Assembly: GCF_000365025.1 (NCBI RefSeq)
Contig: NZ_KB823012.1
Coordinates: 1 to 64,000, forward strand
Direction of reading: 5' to 3'
DNA from: Robiginitomaculum antarcticum DSM 21748
GTDB lineage: Bacteria > Pseudomonadota > Alphaproteobacteria > Caulobacterales > Maricaulaceae
DNA length: 64,000 nucleotides
Part shown: piece after piece, positions 18,942 through 27,330 of the stretch
How positions within the stretch are numbered: the stretch's first letter is position 1
How the letters are laid out: every line of letters begins with the position of its first letter
Notes under the pieces: generated by a model
Databases searched by the model: none
What the model was told of the DNA's origin: nothing
What the model saw: only the letters and a program-made list of their open reading frames with translations
Made by a program: the position numbers and the translations under genes

Positions 18942-20840
18942 TTACGACTTTTTGTCGTCAACATCCTCGAATTCGGCATCGACAACATCTTCGTCGTCAT
19001 CATCTTCGGATTCGGTGGCCGGACGCTCTTCGTCGCCGCCGCCCGCATAGATCGCTTCGCCCATTTTCATGACCGCAGCTGTCAGAGCCTGTATTTTGCC
19101 TGTTATCTCTTCCGTGTCCTCGCCTGTGGCGGCTTCGCGGACTTCAGCGATTAAGGTTTTAATGTCCTCGCGATCCTCTTCGGAGATTTTGTCACCATGC
19201 TCTTCAAGGTCTTTTTCAGCCTTATGAGACAGACCCTCAGCCTGGTTCTTAGCTTCGACCAGATCACGGCGCTTTTTATCATCCTCAGCATTCGCTTCAG
19301 CGTCTTTAATCATTGCGTCGATATCGTTATCAGACAGACCGCCGGACGCTTGAATGCGAATGGCTTGCTCTTTGCCTGTCGCCTTATCTTTGGCGGAGAC
19401 GTTCACAATACCATTGGCATCAATGTCGAAGGTCACTTCGATTTGCGGCAGGCCGCGCGGCGCCGGAGGAATACCGACCAGATCAAATTGACCCAGCAGC
19501 TTATTATCCGCTGCCATTTCACGTTCACCCTGAGACACACGAATGGTCACAGCCGCCTGATTATCAGCAGCCGTCGAATAGACCTGTGACTTCTTGGTCG
19601 GGATGGTCGTATTGCGGTCAATCATGCGGGTAAAGATGCCGCCCTCGGTCTCGATACCCAGAGACAATGGCGTTACGTCCAGCAAAAGAACGTCTTTGAC
19701 GTCGCCTTGCAACACGCCGGCCTGAATAGCCGCGCCCATCGCAACAACTTCGTCCGGATTAACGCCCTTATGGGGCTCTTTACCGAAGAATTTCGTCACC
19801 GCTTCCTGAACCTTTGGCATACGGGTCATACCGCCGACCAAAACAACTTCGTCAATGTCGGAGGCTTTAAGTCCCGCATCGGCCAGCGCTTTTTTACAGG
19901 GCGCGATAGTGCGTTTGATCAAATCTTCTACCAATGTTTCCATCTTGGCGCGGGTCAACTTCATGTTCAAATGCTTCGGTCCCGAGGCATCCATGGAGAT
20001 AAACGGCAGATTGATTTCATATGAGTTGGCAGAGGACAACTCTTTTTTGGCTTTCTCGGCTTCTTCACGCAGGCGCTGCAAGGCCAGCTTGTCAGCTTTC
20101 AGATCAATACCGGTGTCTTTTTTAAACTCGGCTGCCAAATATTCGACAATGTGCATATCAAAATCTTCACCGCCGAGGAAGGTGTCACCATTTGTGGCCT
20201 TCACTTCAAACACGCCGTCGCCGATCTCAAGGATGGACACATCAAATGTCCCGCCGCCAAGGTCGTAAACCGCAATAGTCTTACCGTCATTTTTATCCAT
20301 GCCGTAAGCCAGAGCCGCAGCGGTTGGCTCATTGATGATCCGCAGAACTTCAAGTCCGGCAATCTTGCCGGCATCTTTTGTGGCCTGACGCTGGGCGTCA
20401 TTAAAGTAAGCCGGAACCGTAATCACGGCTTGGGTCACTGTTTCTCCCAAATAGGCTTCGGCCGTTTCTTTCATTTTCTGCAATGTAATCGCAGAAATTT
20501 CAGCCGGGCTCATGATTTTGTCACGGCCTTGGACATAGGCGTCGCCGCCTTTGCCTTTGACAATTTTATAAGGCACTAATTTGGCGTCTTTCTTCACGGC
20601 CGGGTCTGTGAACGGACGACCGATAAGGCGCTTAACGGCGAAATATGTATGCTCGGGGTTGGTGACGGCCTGGCGGCGGGCGGGTTGCCCGACCAGACGC
20701 TCGCCATCATCCGTGATTGCGATAACGGACGGCGTGGTGCGCTGCCCTTCTGAGTTTTCGATTACGCGGGGTTTGTCACCATCCATGACGGCAACACAGG
20801 AATTGGTCGTTCCTAAATCAATACCAATGACTTTAGCCAT
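18942..20840 (-). CDS. dnaK: Chaperone protein DnaK (Hsp70)
   Basis: DnaK is the ATP-dependent Hsp70 chaperone of the cytoplasm. The 632-residue protein has the N-terminal phosphate loop [13 protein letters not shown], the ATPase motifs [13 protein letters not shown] and [14 protein letters not shown], the [14 protein letters not shown] linker, the substrate-binding domain and an acidic C-terminal tail ([17 protein letters not shown]). Upstream lies a promoter matching the sigma-32 (RpoH) consensus. GrpE is not in the window. Confidence 0.99.
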   Translation of the reverse strand: MAKVIGIDLGTTNSCVAVMDGDKPRVIENSEGQRTTPSVIAITDDGERLVGQPARRQAVTNPEHTYFAVKRLIGRPFTDPAVKKDAKLVPYKIVKGKGGDAYVQGRDKIMSPAEISAITLQKMKETAEAYLGETVTQAVITVPAYFNDAQRQATKDAGKIAGLEVLRIINEPTAAALAYGMDKNDGKTIAVYDLGGGTFDVSILEIGDGVFEVKATNGDTFLGGEDFDMHIVEYLAAEFKKDTGIDLKADKLALQRLREEAEKAKKELSSANSYEINLPFISMDASGPKHLNMKLTRAKMETLVEDLIKRTIAPCKKALADAGLKASDIDEVVLVGGMTRMPKVQEAVTKFFGKEPHKGVNPDEVVAMGAAIQAGVLQGDVKDVLLLDVTPLSLGIETEGGIFTRMIDRNTTIPTKKSQVYSTAADNQAAVTIRVSQGEREMAADNKLLGQFDLVGIPPAPRGLPQIEVTFDIDANGIVNVSAKDKATGKEQAIRIQASGGLSDNDIDAMIKDAEANAEDDKKRRDLVEAKNQAEGLSHKAEKDLEEHGDKISEEDREDIKTLIAEVREAATGEDTEEITGKIQALTAAVMKMGEAIYAGGGDEERPATESEDDDDEDVVDAEFEDVDDKKS

Positions 20841-20929
20841 TTGACTGCTCCTTTTACGGGCCTTGTGCTCAAGCGCCCGAACTGTTCAAATTCTATAAAT
20901 GTGTAGGGTTTTCGCCCTGTCTGAACCGG

Positions 20930-20957
20930 ATATGGGGGCGTAAACCGCCCCTTCAAG
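20930..20957 (-). promoter_or_regulatory. RpoH (sigma-32) heat-shock promoter of dnaK
   Basis: On the minus strand CTTGAA (20957-20952) and CCCCATAT (20937-20930) are separated by 14 bp. This matches the RpoH consensus CTTGAA-N11-16-CCCCATnT. The promoter is about 90 bp upstream of the dnaK ATG. No CIRCE inverted repeat was seen, so control is probably by RpoH rather than HrcA. Confidence 0.8.
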
Positions 20958-20982
20958 GCTGCAGGCCAAGAATCTTCACATT

Positions 20983-21020
20983 TATGTGTAGGTGATACGG
21001 GTATGTGTAGGTGATAAGGG
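20983..21020. repeat. Tandem 19-bp direct repeat in the dnaK-pit gap
   Basis: TATGTGTAGGTGATACGGG (20983-21001) is followed directly by the same 19 bp with one change (TATGTGTAGGTGATAAGGG, 21002-21020). A shorter copy, ATGTGTAGG, occurs at 20899-20907 nearer to dnaK. Tandem repeats in a divergent promoter region suggest a regulator-binding array, possibly for the phosphate transporter; no known box is recognised. Confidence 0.7.
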
Positions 21021-21088
21021 CATAATAATGCGCAGGACTCATCATCCGCATCCTGAAAGAGAGTTAGTCACCCCAAAAAGCGCTCAAT

Positions 21089-21119
21089 TTATCCACAAAA
21101 TACATTAAGGTGTGGATAG
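21089..21119. promoter_or_regulatory. Two inverted DnaA-box-like sites
   Basis: TTATCCACA (21089-21097) is an exact DnaA box; TGTGGATAG (21111-21119) is an 8 of 9 match in the opposite direction, 13 bases on. The pair lies upstream of the preferred start of the phosphate transporter. They may tie a neighbouring promoter to DnaA or simply titrate it; there is no AT-rich unwinding element or replication gene to suggest an origin. Confidence 0.5.
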
Positions 21120-21195
21120 CTTGTTAAGATACCTTGTTATAGTCGGGCCCATCATTGAACAGGGTCATAAAATTGTCACAAATGGGAATGGGCAG

Positions 21196-22752
21196 ATGAA
21201 AGACCGCATAATCAATTTCGGACTAAAAGACGTGGCGCGACTTTCCGGCGCGATCGTTTTTCTCGTGATAATTTATGTGTTTGTACGCGGTCAAATTTCG
21301 GGTGGAGCCGGAGATCCAACATTCCTAATCCTTGCGGCGGTTATTGGCGGCTATATGGCCATGAATATCGGCGCTAATGATGTGGCGAATAATGTTGGGC
21401 CCGCTGTGGGGTCCAAAGCGCTGACCATGACAGGCGCGATTTTGATTGCCGTTGTGATGGAGGCGTCCGGCGCGCTCATCGCCGGTGGAGATGTCGTGTC
21501 CACCATAAAAAAAGGCATTATTGACCCCGCCTATTTCGGTGATGACGTGCAAAGCTTTATCTGGGCGATGACAGCCGCCTTGCTTGCTGCGGCTATTTGG
21601 CTGAATGTGGCCACCGCGATTGGCGCGCCTGTTTCGACGACGCATTCGATTGTCGGCGGCGTTTTGGGCGCGGGCATCGCGGCCGGCGGCTGGGGCATTG
21701 CCAATTGGGACACAGTTCAGCAAATCGTAGCCAGCTGGGTCATATCGCCTGTCATGGGCGGCGTTATCGCGGCCACGTTCCTGTATATTATTAAACGCAC
21801 CGTGCTGGATCAACGCGATTTGCTGACGGCGGCGCGCAAAACCGTTCCGTTTCTGGTCGCTATTATGGGCTGGGCGTTCACGACCTATCTGATTTTGAAA
21901 GGCGTTAAGAAGCTTGTCAAAGTTGATTTTTTGACCGCGCTGGGACTGGGTTTTGTGATGGCCGTCGCAGTCTTTTTCATTGTCCGTATTTTGGTTAAAA
22001 ACGCCGCAGTGAAAATGCAGCAAAGTCACGCCTCTGTTGACCGACTGTTTCTTATTCCCCTTATTGTCTCTGCGGCCCTGCTCTCATTTGCGCACGGGGC
22101 GAATGATGTGGCAAATGCCATCGGGCCGCTTGCCGCGATTAATGAGGCCGTGTTCTCCGGCGCAATTGCTTCCGAAGCTTCCATTCCGCTATGGGTCATG
22201 CTGGTCGGCGCGCTGGGTATTGCGGTCGGGCTGGCGCTATACGGGCCGAAGCTGATTAAGACGGTCGGCTCTGAAATTACAGAACTGGATATGTCGCGCG
22301 CCTTTTGCGTAGCGCTCGCCGCAGCGATAACTGTTATCATCGCCAGTCAGTTGGGTCTGCCGGTCTCGTCCACACATATTGCGGTCGGCGGCATCTTCGG
22401 AGTTGGTTTCCTGCGCGAAGTCTTAAACTCCAGCTATAATGAAGCGGTGGCCAAAATTAAGCGCCGGCTGGCTGATGCCGAAGATCCTCATGTCGACGAA
22501 GCATTCGTCGAACGTTTCGACGCGGCTCCGATGACGGAGAAACGCAATATGCTGCGTGAGCTAAAACGCAAGGCGGTGGCTGAGCAGCTTACATGGAGCG
22601 AACGCCGCGATTTCAAAAAGGCCTATAAAGCCAAACTTGTTGAGCGCTCTATGCTCTATAAAATCGTTGCCGCGTGGATCATCACAGTGCCGTTAACAGG
22701 ACTGTTCGCGGCAGGACTATACTTCATGCTGCGCGGCATCATGGTGGTTTAA
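21196..22752 (+). CDS. pit: Inorganic phosphate transporter, PiT family
   Basis: PiT proteins import phosphate (often as a metal-phosphate complex) driven by the proton or sodium gradient. Two PHO4 repeats are clear: GANDVANNVGPAVGSKALTM near the N-terminus and GANDVANAIGPLAAI past the middle, plus two copies of the PVSTTHSIVGG/PVSSTHIAVGG motif. There are about 10-12 hydrophobic segments and a long charged cytoplasmic loop near residues 440-490. I prefer ATG 21196 (518 residues). A GTG at 21112 would add 28 untypical residues that overlap a DnaA-box-like site and has its AAGG only one base away. Confidence 0.93.
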   Translation: MKDRIINFGLKDVARLSGAIVFLVIIYVFVRGQISGGAGDPTFLILAAVIGGYMAMNIGANDVANNVGPAVGSKALTMTGAILIAVVMEASGALIAGGDVVSTIKKGIIDPAYFGDDVQSFIWAMTAALLAAAIWLNVATAIGAPVSTTHSIVGGVLGAGIAAGGWGIANWDTVQQIVASWVISPVMGGVIAATFLYIIKRTVLDQRDLLTAARKTVPFLVAIMGWAFTTYLILKGVKKLVKVDFLTALGLGFVMAVAVFFIVRILVKNAAVKMQQSHASVDRLFLIPLIVSAALLSFAHGANDVANAIGPLAAINEAVFSGAIASEASIPLWVMLVGALGIAVGLALYGPKLIKTVGSEITELDMSRAFCVALAAAITVIIASQLGLPVSSTHIAVGGIFGVGFLREVLNSSYNEAVAKIKRRLADAEDPHVDEAFVERFDAAPMTEKRNMLRELKRKAVAEQLTWSERRDFKKAYKAKLVERSMLYKIVAAWIITVPLTGLFAAGLYFMLRGIMVV

Positions 22753-22800
22753 CCGATAAAATATCGTGCATATAGCGTCGTGACTTTGTAATAGCTCAAT

Positions 22801-23445
22801 GTGTCTCGACTAAACTTAAATAATCCATCCGAATATCCCGAGGGTTTTGCCCATTACCCCCTCTACTTCACCCCTGCGCAGCAAGCGGCTCTGATTGGCG
22901 CCGTTAAAGCTGGGGTTGACACCGCGCCGTTTTATCAACCGACTATGCCGCGCACCGGTAATCCGCTTTCTGTGGTGATGAGTAATTTCGGGCCGCTGGG
23001 CTGGGTCACGGATAAAGAGGGCGGCTACCGCTATGTATCCCTGCATCCGAAAACCGGTGCGCCGTGGCCGGCTCTGCCTGATATGCTGCAAAGTCTCTGG
23101 GATGATGTGTCTGGCTGCGCCGCGCCGCCGGAAGCCTGCCTGATCAACTGGTACCGCGAGGGATCTAAAATGGGGCTGCATGTTGATAATGACGAACGCG
23201 ATACGCGCGCGCCTGTTGTCTCAGTCAGTCTCGGTGATCCGGCGATATTTCGTTTAGGCGGAACGAAGCGCGGCGGGCCGACACAGTGTATTAAATTATT
23301 TTCAGGCGATGTCGTTGTGCTCGGCGGGGAGGCGCGCAGCTGCTATCACGGGGTGAGCAAAGTTGATTATGGACAAAGCGCGCTCGTGCCTAAAGGCGGG
23401 CGCATTAACCTGACCATGCGCCGCGTTAATCCGGCGGCACACTAA
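22801..23445 (+). CDS. alkB: Alpha-ketoglutarate-dependent DNA repair dioxygenase AlkB
   Basis: AlkB uses Fe(II) and 2-oxoglutarate to demethylate 1-methyladenine and 3-methylcytosine in DNA and RNA. The 214-residue product carries the metal motif HVDND (H and D), the distal His in CYHGV, and the 2-oxoglutarate-binding RINLTMRR. LINWYREGSKMGLH and VVSVSLGDPAIFRLGG are typical of bacterial AlkB. It starts with GTG at 22801. Its stop overlaps the convergent FecR gene stop by 4 bases. No ada gene is adjacent. Confidence 0.93.
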   Translation: MSRLNLNNPSEYPEGFAHYPLYFTPAQQAALIGAVKAGVDTAPFYQPTMPRTGNPLSVVMSNFGPLGWVTDKEGGYRYVSLHPKTGAPWPALPDMLQSLWDDVSGCAAPPEACLINWYREGSKMGLHVDNDERDTRAPVVSVSLGDPAIFRLGGTKRGGPTQCIKLFSGDVVVLGGEARSCYHGVSKVDYGQSALVPKGGRINLTMRRVNPAAH

Positions 23446-24305
23446 CCGCCGGGAATATCCAGCTCTCCGGCAGGATCATATGGAGTCAGGCCCTCTTCAT
23501 AGGTAATTTCGATCTCGGGAAAAAGCAGGCGGGAGTCAATTTCGAACGGCGAATAATTTAGCTCACCGCGCGGCTCCGTACGCAGATTTAGATTAAAATA
23601 CCCGAATAATTGCTCGGTAATCACAAATGGTGCAGAGGGCGGCGCTTCGCGATTGGTAATCAGCGTCGCCGATCCGCTTTCGGTCAGGGTCACCGTTTCG
23701 CCAGCCGAGGTAACTTCCAGACGTCCCAGACGGTCGTTTGTATTGGCGTCGCCGCCGGGCCCGCGCAATACAATCAATGTCGAGTTATTGTGGTCGATGG
23801 CATAGCTCTTATTGATCGCGCCTACCTTTTCCGCACAGAGCAGGGCTTCGGGCCCGACAATGGCTTCGAACATTGTTCCGCGTATACCCAGCGACGCTGT
23901 CGGCGTATTCAGGGTTATATTATCGGGACTGCGTTTGGACGTGCGGCCCGAGACAAAGCGGAAAACGCCGCGATTAACGCGCGCCGTAAGCCGGTTATTA
24001 TCTTTTTTGGGATCATAAACAAATTCGTCGATTTGCATTTGGCATTTTGCCCCCACTGTAAATGTCGTCTCGTCTTTGAGCAGGATCTGAAGTGTGCTGT
24101 GTTCGGCTGTTTCAATTTGGTCGCGTAGAAAGATCGGTTTGTTGACCAAAGCCTGCTCTGCGGCGCGCTCCTCGCTGGAAATCAGGACATTGCCTTTGAC
24201 CGCGGCGTTAATGCCGATTTGCTCCTGCGCGCTGGCAGGCAGAGATAAAGACGCAATGCATAATAGGAAGATGAATAGGGGGCTGAAGATTTTAAAATTA
24301 TTCAT
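23442..24305 (-). CDS. FecR-domain periplasmic protein
   Basis: An exported protein with a signal peptide (cleavage likely after PASA) and a FecR domain (about residues 40-145): LQILLKDETTFTVGAKCQMQIDEFVYDP followed by the NTPTASLGIRGT motif seen in FecR-like envelope proteins. The C-terminal half is unassigned. I start at ATG 24305, three bases past the stop of the upstream TPR/beta-barrel gene, so the two are translationally coupled. The classical FecR partners (sigma factor, TonB receptor) are absent. It more likely works with the neighbouring outer-membrane protein than as an anti-sigma factor. Confidence 0.85.
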   Translation of the reverse strand: MNNFKIFSPLFIFLLCIASLSLPASAQEQIGINAAVKGNVLISSEERAAEQALVNKPIFLRDQIETAEHSTLQILLKDETTFTVGAKCQMQIDEFVYDPKKDNNRLTARVNRGVFRFVSGRTSKRSPDNITLNTPTASLGIRGTMFEAIVGPEALLCAEKVGAINKSYAIDHNNSTLIVLRGPGGDANTNDRLGRLEVTSAGETVTLTESGSATLITNREAPPSAPFVITEQLFGYFNLNLRTEPRGELNYSPFEIDSRLLFPEIEITYEEGLTPYDPAGELDIPGG

Positions 24306-24307
24306 AG

Positions 24308-25756
24308 CTAAAATTCCCACTTTAATCTGACGTCGGCCCCGACATTATTGAAATCGGTCCTCGCGTCACTGTAAACTCTACGGTCGTAATTTAGGCCGGC
24401 TTCCACATAGAGATTTGAATTTATGTCTCGATTTGGCAAAAACCGTGACAGGGGCGCAGCGATAGCAAAGCGCGAATTTAACCGGTCTTCGTTATCGCGG
24501 TTAAATATAGGCGTTGCTGCAGCGGCGTCATAATCCAGAGAGCGGATAGTTATGCGCCCGTCGGTCGTCCATCCATTATCGAATGCCTTATCAAAGCCGG
24601 CATTGTAACGCAGGCCGCGATATTGGAGTTCTGCAATTTTGGCGTCCTTAAACTCAATGCCGACGCCGCCATGGAGCTTAAGTCCGCTTGATAATTTTTT
24701 GGATAAGCTGGCCGTAAAGATTTGTTTCTTGCCTGTGCGCAGGGTTTCCAGCGGCGCAAAACTTAAACCGTTAAAGCGCTGGTCGTAAAATTCTGCCGTT
24801 CCGGTTAAGTCAACAGATGGGCTTAAAGGCGCGATCACCGAAACATTAGGGCCCGTCTGTGTGAAATACTTTTCACCGGATATATAAACGCGGTCCGCAG
24901 TATAAGATGCGGCCAAGCGGTGCTCGTTAATGAGCGTGTATAGTCCGGTTTGAAACCCTATCGTCGAAAAATCAGCACGGGGTGTATCGGAATATCTGCG
25001 TAATTGTCCATTTGCGCTGGCAAAACCATAAATGCTTTTATCCTTTGATAGTGTTCCGGTCGCGCGTACTGCGCCTGTCAGAAATGCCGATGTGTCCGCG
25101 CGCTCTGGTAATCCGGTCACAATATCGGCAAGAAGTTGTCCGGGATTTGTATCTGCGCGTGCACCCAAAGAGAAACGTCCGTTTAATCCATTAAATTGTG
25201 ACTTGCCGGTTTTTTTGACAGATATTGGCATATCAGCTTCAGAGCGGTTAATTTCAATTTCTGCAATATTTTGTCCTGTCGCTGCGGCCGCCGTAACGGG
25301 CGGAATATAGGAAAAGGCAGATTTATAATTGGCGAGTTGAGTGATCTGATTAGGCGTTAGGTCCTCATTATCCAAAAGCATTATTTCGCGCGTCGCGGCT
25401 TCTTTATCATCAAGGCGGTACAGAACACCTGCGTAAAATAACCGGACAGAATGCCAATTAGGCTCTGCATATAATAACCGTTCCAAGGCCGACGCTGCGC
25501 CTATGAGATCACCGCTTGCTGCTTGTTGGCGCGCATAATTTAAATTTAAATCACGGTCAGTCGGGTTGGCATAAATGTCTTCAAACTTTACGCGCGGGCC
25601 TTCATAAGCATAACTCATATTCGGGCCGGAGTAATTTCTTGCGGTCTGGGCGGCAACAGGCAAAACAAGCAAAGCCGAAAACACCATAATGAGCAAGGCG
25701 CGCAAGACCCGGCGACTTGCAAGAATAGCGCCGAGAATTCGTATGAAAGGATTCAT
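24308..25756 (-). CDS. Outer-membrane TPR/beta-barrel protein (SLAM-like)
   Basis: About 482 residues. There is a long N-terminal signal peptide (cleavage near VAAQ), a TPR-like helical stretch (about residues 60-150, with DLNLNYARQQAASGDLIGAASALERLLYAEP), then a long beta-strand-rich region ending in aromatic WEF, typical of an outer-membrane barrel C-terminus. This layout is that of surface lipoprotein assembly modifiers (SLAM/DUF560), which move lipoproteins to the cell surface, but I cannot confirm the family without a profile search. I start at ATG 25756; a GTG at 25768 is possible. It is coupled to the FecR-domain gene. Confidence 0.75.
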   Translation of the reverse strand: MNPFIRILGAILASRRVLRALLIMVFSALLVLPVAAQTARNYSGPNMSYAYEGPRVKFEDIYANPTDRDLNLNYARQQAASGDLIGAASALERLLYAEPNWHSVRLFYAGVLYRLDDKEAATREIMLLDNEDLTPNQITQLANYKSAFSYIPPVTAAAATGQNIAEIEINRSEADMPISVKKTGKSQFNGLNGRFSLGARADTNPGQLLADIVTGLPERADTSAFLTGAVRATGTLSKDKSIYGFASANGQLRRYSDTPRADFSTIGFQTGLYTLINEHRLAASYTADRVYISGEKYFTQTGPNVSVIAPLSPSVDLTGTAEFYDQRFNGLSFAPLETLRTGKKQIFTASLSKKLSSGLKLHGGVGIEFKDAKIAELQYRGLRYNAGFDKAFDNGWTTDGRITIRSLDYDAAAATPIFNRDNEDRLNSRFAIAAPLSRFLPNRDINSNLYVEAGLNYDRRVYSDARTDFNNVGADVRLKWEF

Positions 25757-25961
25757 AATCAAGTCCACATGATCAAACCATTCCCACGATGCTTTGATCT
25801 TAAGCCGTGACTAGCATGAAAGTGTTACCAAAGCCTAGTAAAACCCGCCTCGCGCGAAAGCGTGTATCAAAAGCCCCTCTTGCCGCGAATCATGGGATAA
25901 GAGGATAGTTCTGCTGACTATAGCTTTTATTTATATACCCGAACCATGATAGACTCATTTA

Positions 25962-26219
25962 ATGGATATTCTGACAAATTATAACTGGACCGATTTTATC
26001 GGTAACATTGGTATAGTTTTTATTATTTCGGCTTATATCGGATTAACAACACAAAGATTGAGCTCCACATCGAAATTATATTTAATTTTAAATGCCGGTG
26101 GTGCGGCGCTTATCCTGTTTTCACTGTTTTTTGCATTTAATTTAAGCGCTTTTTTAATAGAAGCGATATGGCTTATTGTCAGCCTCTATGGGCTATTGCG
26201 ACTGGTTACAAAGACATAA
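25962..26219 (+). CDS. Small membrane protein, CBU_0592 type
   Basis: An 85-residue protein with three hydrophobic segments. The order resembles the CBU_0592 family: an N-terminal FIGNIGIVFIISAYIGLTTQRLSSTSKLYLILNAGGAALILFS-type pattern and a C-terminal AIWLIVSLYGLLRLV. The family is found near or fused to various proteins and has no known function. The gene sits alone in an AT-rich neighbourhood; about 250 bp of very AT-rich sequence with no supported gene follows it. Confidence 0.75.
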   Translation: MDILTNYNWTDFIGNIGIVFIISAYIGLTTQRLSSTSKLYLILNAGGAALILFSLFFAFNLSAFLIEAIWLIVSLYGLLRLVTKT

Positions 26220-26466
26220 TACCTATAAATTTTAATAAAAAGAATTATTTAGTAAATAAAATGAAGATAATGCATAAATTGCGGTTATATTTAAATTCGA
26301 TACCTTCAAAAACTATATATGAGCCTATATTAAATGCTAAGTTCAAATAAATTTGATGTGATTTAAAGATTATGATGTAGCAATATATAATTTTTTTTAA
26401 TTGACTCCGCAATCTATAAATATTCGATTCGGGTTTGTGCGAACAGGCCGTAATGCGGCAAACACT
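26220..26466. other. AT-rich intergenic stretch
   Basis: About 250 bp of conspicuously AT-rich sequence, including a run of eight T, lies between the small membrane gene and a decayed gene. The short reading frames here have no ribosome binding site or recognisable product. I see nothing functional in it. Confidence 0.6.
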
Positions 26467-26849
26467 ATGACGCATAAGTCTCTTGACTTTTATTGTGATT
26501 TTGGAGCTCCCAATGCCTATTTCGCTTGGAAGGTTCTAAATCGCCTTTCCGGTCAATACGCTTTTATCCATGCGCGGTAGTCGCGGCGCAGCGCGGCGGC
26601 GCACATAATAAATTTATTTCCGCCATCTTTGCAGCGATCTGGGAAGACGATCAAGATATCAGTAAGCCCGAGATTTTAATTTTCGTATTAAATGAGGCAG
26701 GACTTAATGGCGCGGCGCTTGTGGCTCCAACGCAGGAGCCGAAGATTAAACTGGGATTAAGAGATTCGATGCAAGCCTGTCTGGACCGGGGCGTCTTTGG
26801 TCTTCTGAGTTTGTTTCCGGGTGAAGACTTGTATTTTGGCGAAGACTGA
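26467..26849 (+). pseudogene. Decayed 2-hydroxychromene-2-carboxylate isomerase (NahD-like) gene
   Basis: Two reading frames give pieces of one thioredoxin-fold isomerase. From ATG 26467, frame 1 reads DFYCDFGAPNAYFAWKVLNRL, the family N-terminus, then reaches a TAG at 26575-26577. From about 26575 frame 3 reads NKFISAIFAAIWEDDQDISKPEIL through ACLDRGVFGLLSLFPGEDLYFGED, the family C-terminal half, to a stop at 26849. About 80-90 middle residues and the last dozen residues are missing and the two parts are out of frame. The enzyme normally isomerises 2-hydroxychromene-2-carboxylate in naphthalene breakdown, though many members have other roles. It is surely inactive. Confidence 0.75.
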
Positions 26850-26904
26850 ATTTGGCAGACCAAACAATCGACGTATAAGTAACTGCAATTCATTCGCAAG
26901 TTAG

Positions 26905-26933
26905 TTGACACTCATTCTTAAGTGCATTATCTG
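26905..26933 (+). promoter_or_regulatory. Predicted promoter of bfd
   Basis: TTGACA (26905-26910), a 17-bp spacer and TATCTG (26928-26933) end seven bases before the bfd ATG at 26940. Transcription would begin at or next to the ATG, so the message may be leaderless, which fits the absence of a ribosome binding site. Confidence 0.5.
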
Positions 26934-26939
26934 CATATT

Positions 26940-27161
26940 ATGATCCATTGTGTCTGTAACAATATTAATACGGCTAAAGTTGACGAAGCGGCTCATGCGG
27001 GAGCTTGCCGCCCCAAAGACGTGCTGGCTCATCACGGCAAGGCGTTTAATTGCGGGCAGTGTAAGGGCAGTATCGCCGAGCGTCTGTCTTGCCACGCCAA
27101 TAGAGGTCTGATTCTAGCGGTCAGCTCTCGGCAAGACATAGCCCTCATCGCGGCAGAATAG
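26940..27161 (+). CDS. bfd: Bacterioferritin-associated ferredoxin-like protein
   Basis: A 73-residue [2Fe-2S] protein with a CxC at residues 4-6 and a CxxC at residues 38-41 in the Fer2_BFD pattern (CVCNNINTAKVDEA, PKDVLAHHGKAFNCGQCK). Bfd reduces the iron core of bacterioferritin so iron can be released. The ATG at 26940 gives the exact family start; a longer in-frame ATG at 26922 would put six odd residues in front and lies within the predicted promoter. The last 20 residues differ from other Bfd proteins and may be a drifted tail. The bacterioferritin gene follows 170 bp downstream. Confidence 0.85.
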   Translation: MIHCVCNNINTAKVDEAAHAGACRPKDVLAHHGKAFNCGQCKGSIAERLSCHANRGLILAVSSRQDIALIAAE

Positions 27162-27203
27162 GCCCTGTCAATCTGCGCTTCATTCGCAGTCTTAATTCAG
27201 GGC
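27162..27203 (+). promoter_or_regulatory. Nested hairpin between bfd and bfr
   Basis: GCCCTG (27162-27167) pairs with CAGGGC (27198-27203) around an inner stem, CTGCG (27173-27177) with CGCAG (27185-27189). It begins one base after the bfd stop. It could end or slow transcription to make bfr partly independent of bfd. No T-run follows. Confidence 0.4.
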
Positions 27204-27330
27204 TGCGACTGACATACATATGCAGATATTTGCGTTGAATTTTCATCAAATACGCCATTTTTCCGTCCTAACGCATTGACGAAGCGCGCCTGTTGCGAGC
27301 AGATTAGGGTTCAGCCTTAAGGAGACTCTC

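Noticed and set aside
21089-21119. Replication origin based on DnaA-box-like sites
   Set aside because: Only two boxes, no AT-rich unwinding region, no dnaA, dnaN or parAB genes nearby.
24308-25756. Firm SLAM annotation of the TPR/beta-barrel gene
   Set aside because: The domain order fits, but the sequence alone does not allow a definite DUF560 assignment without a profile search.
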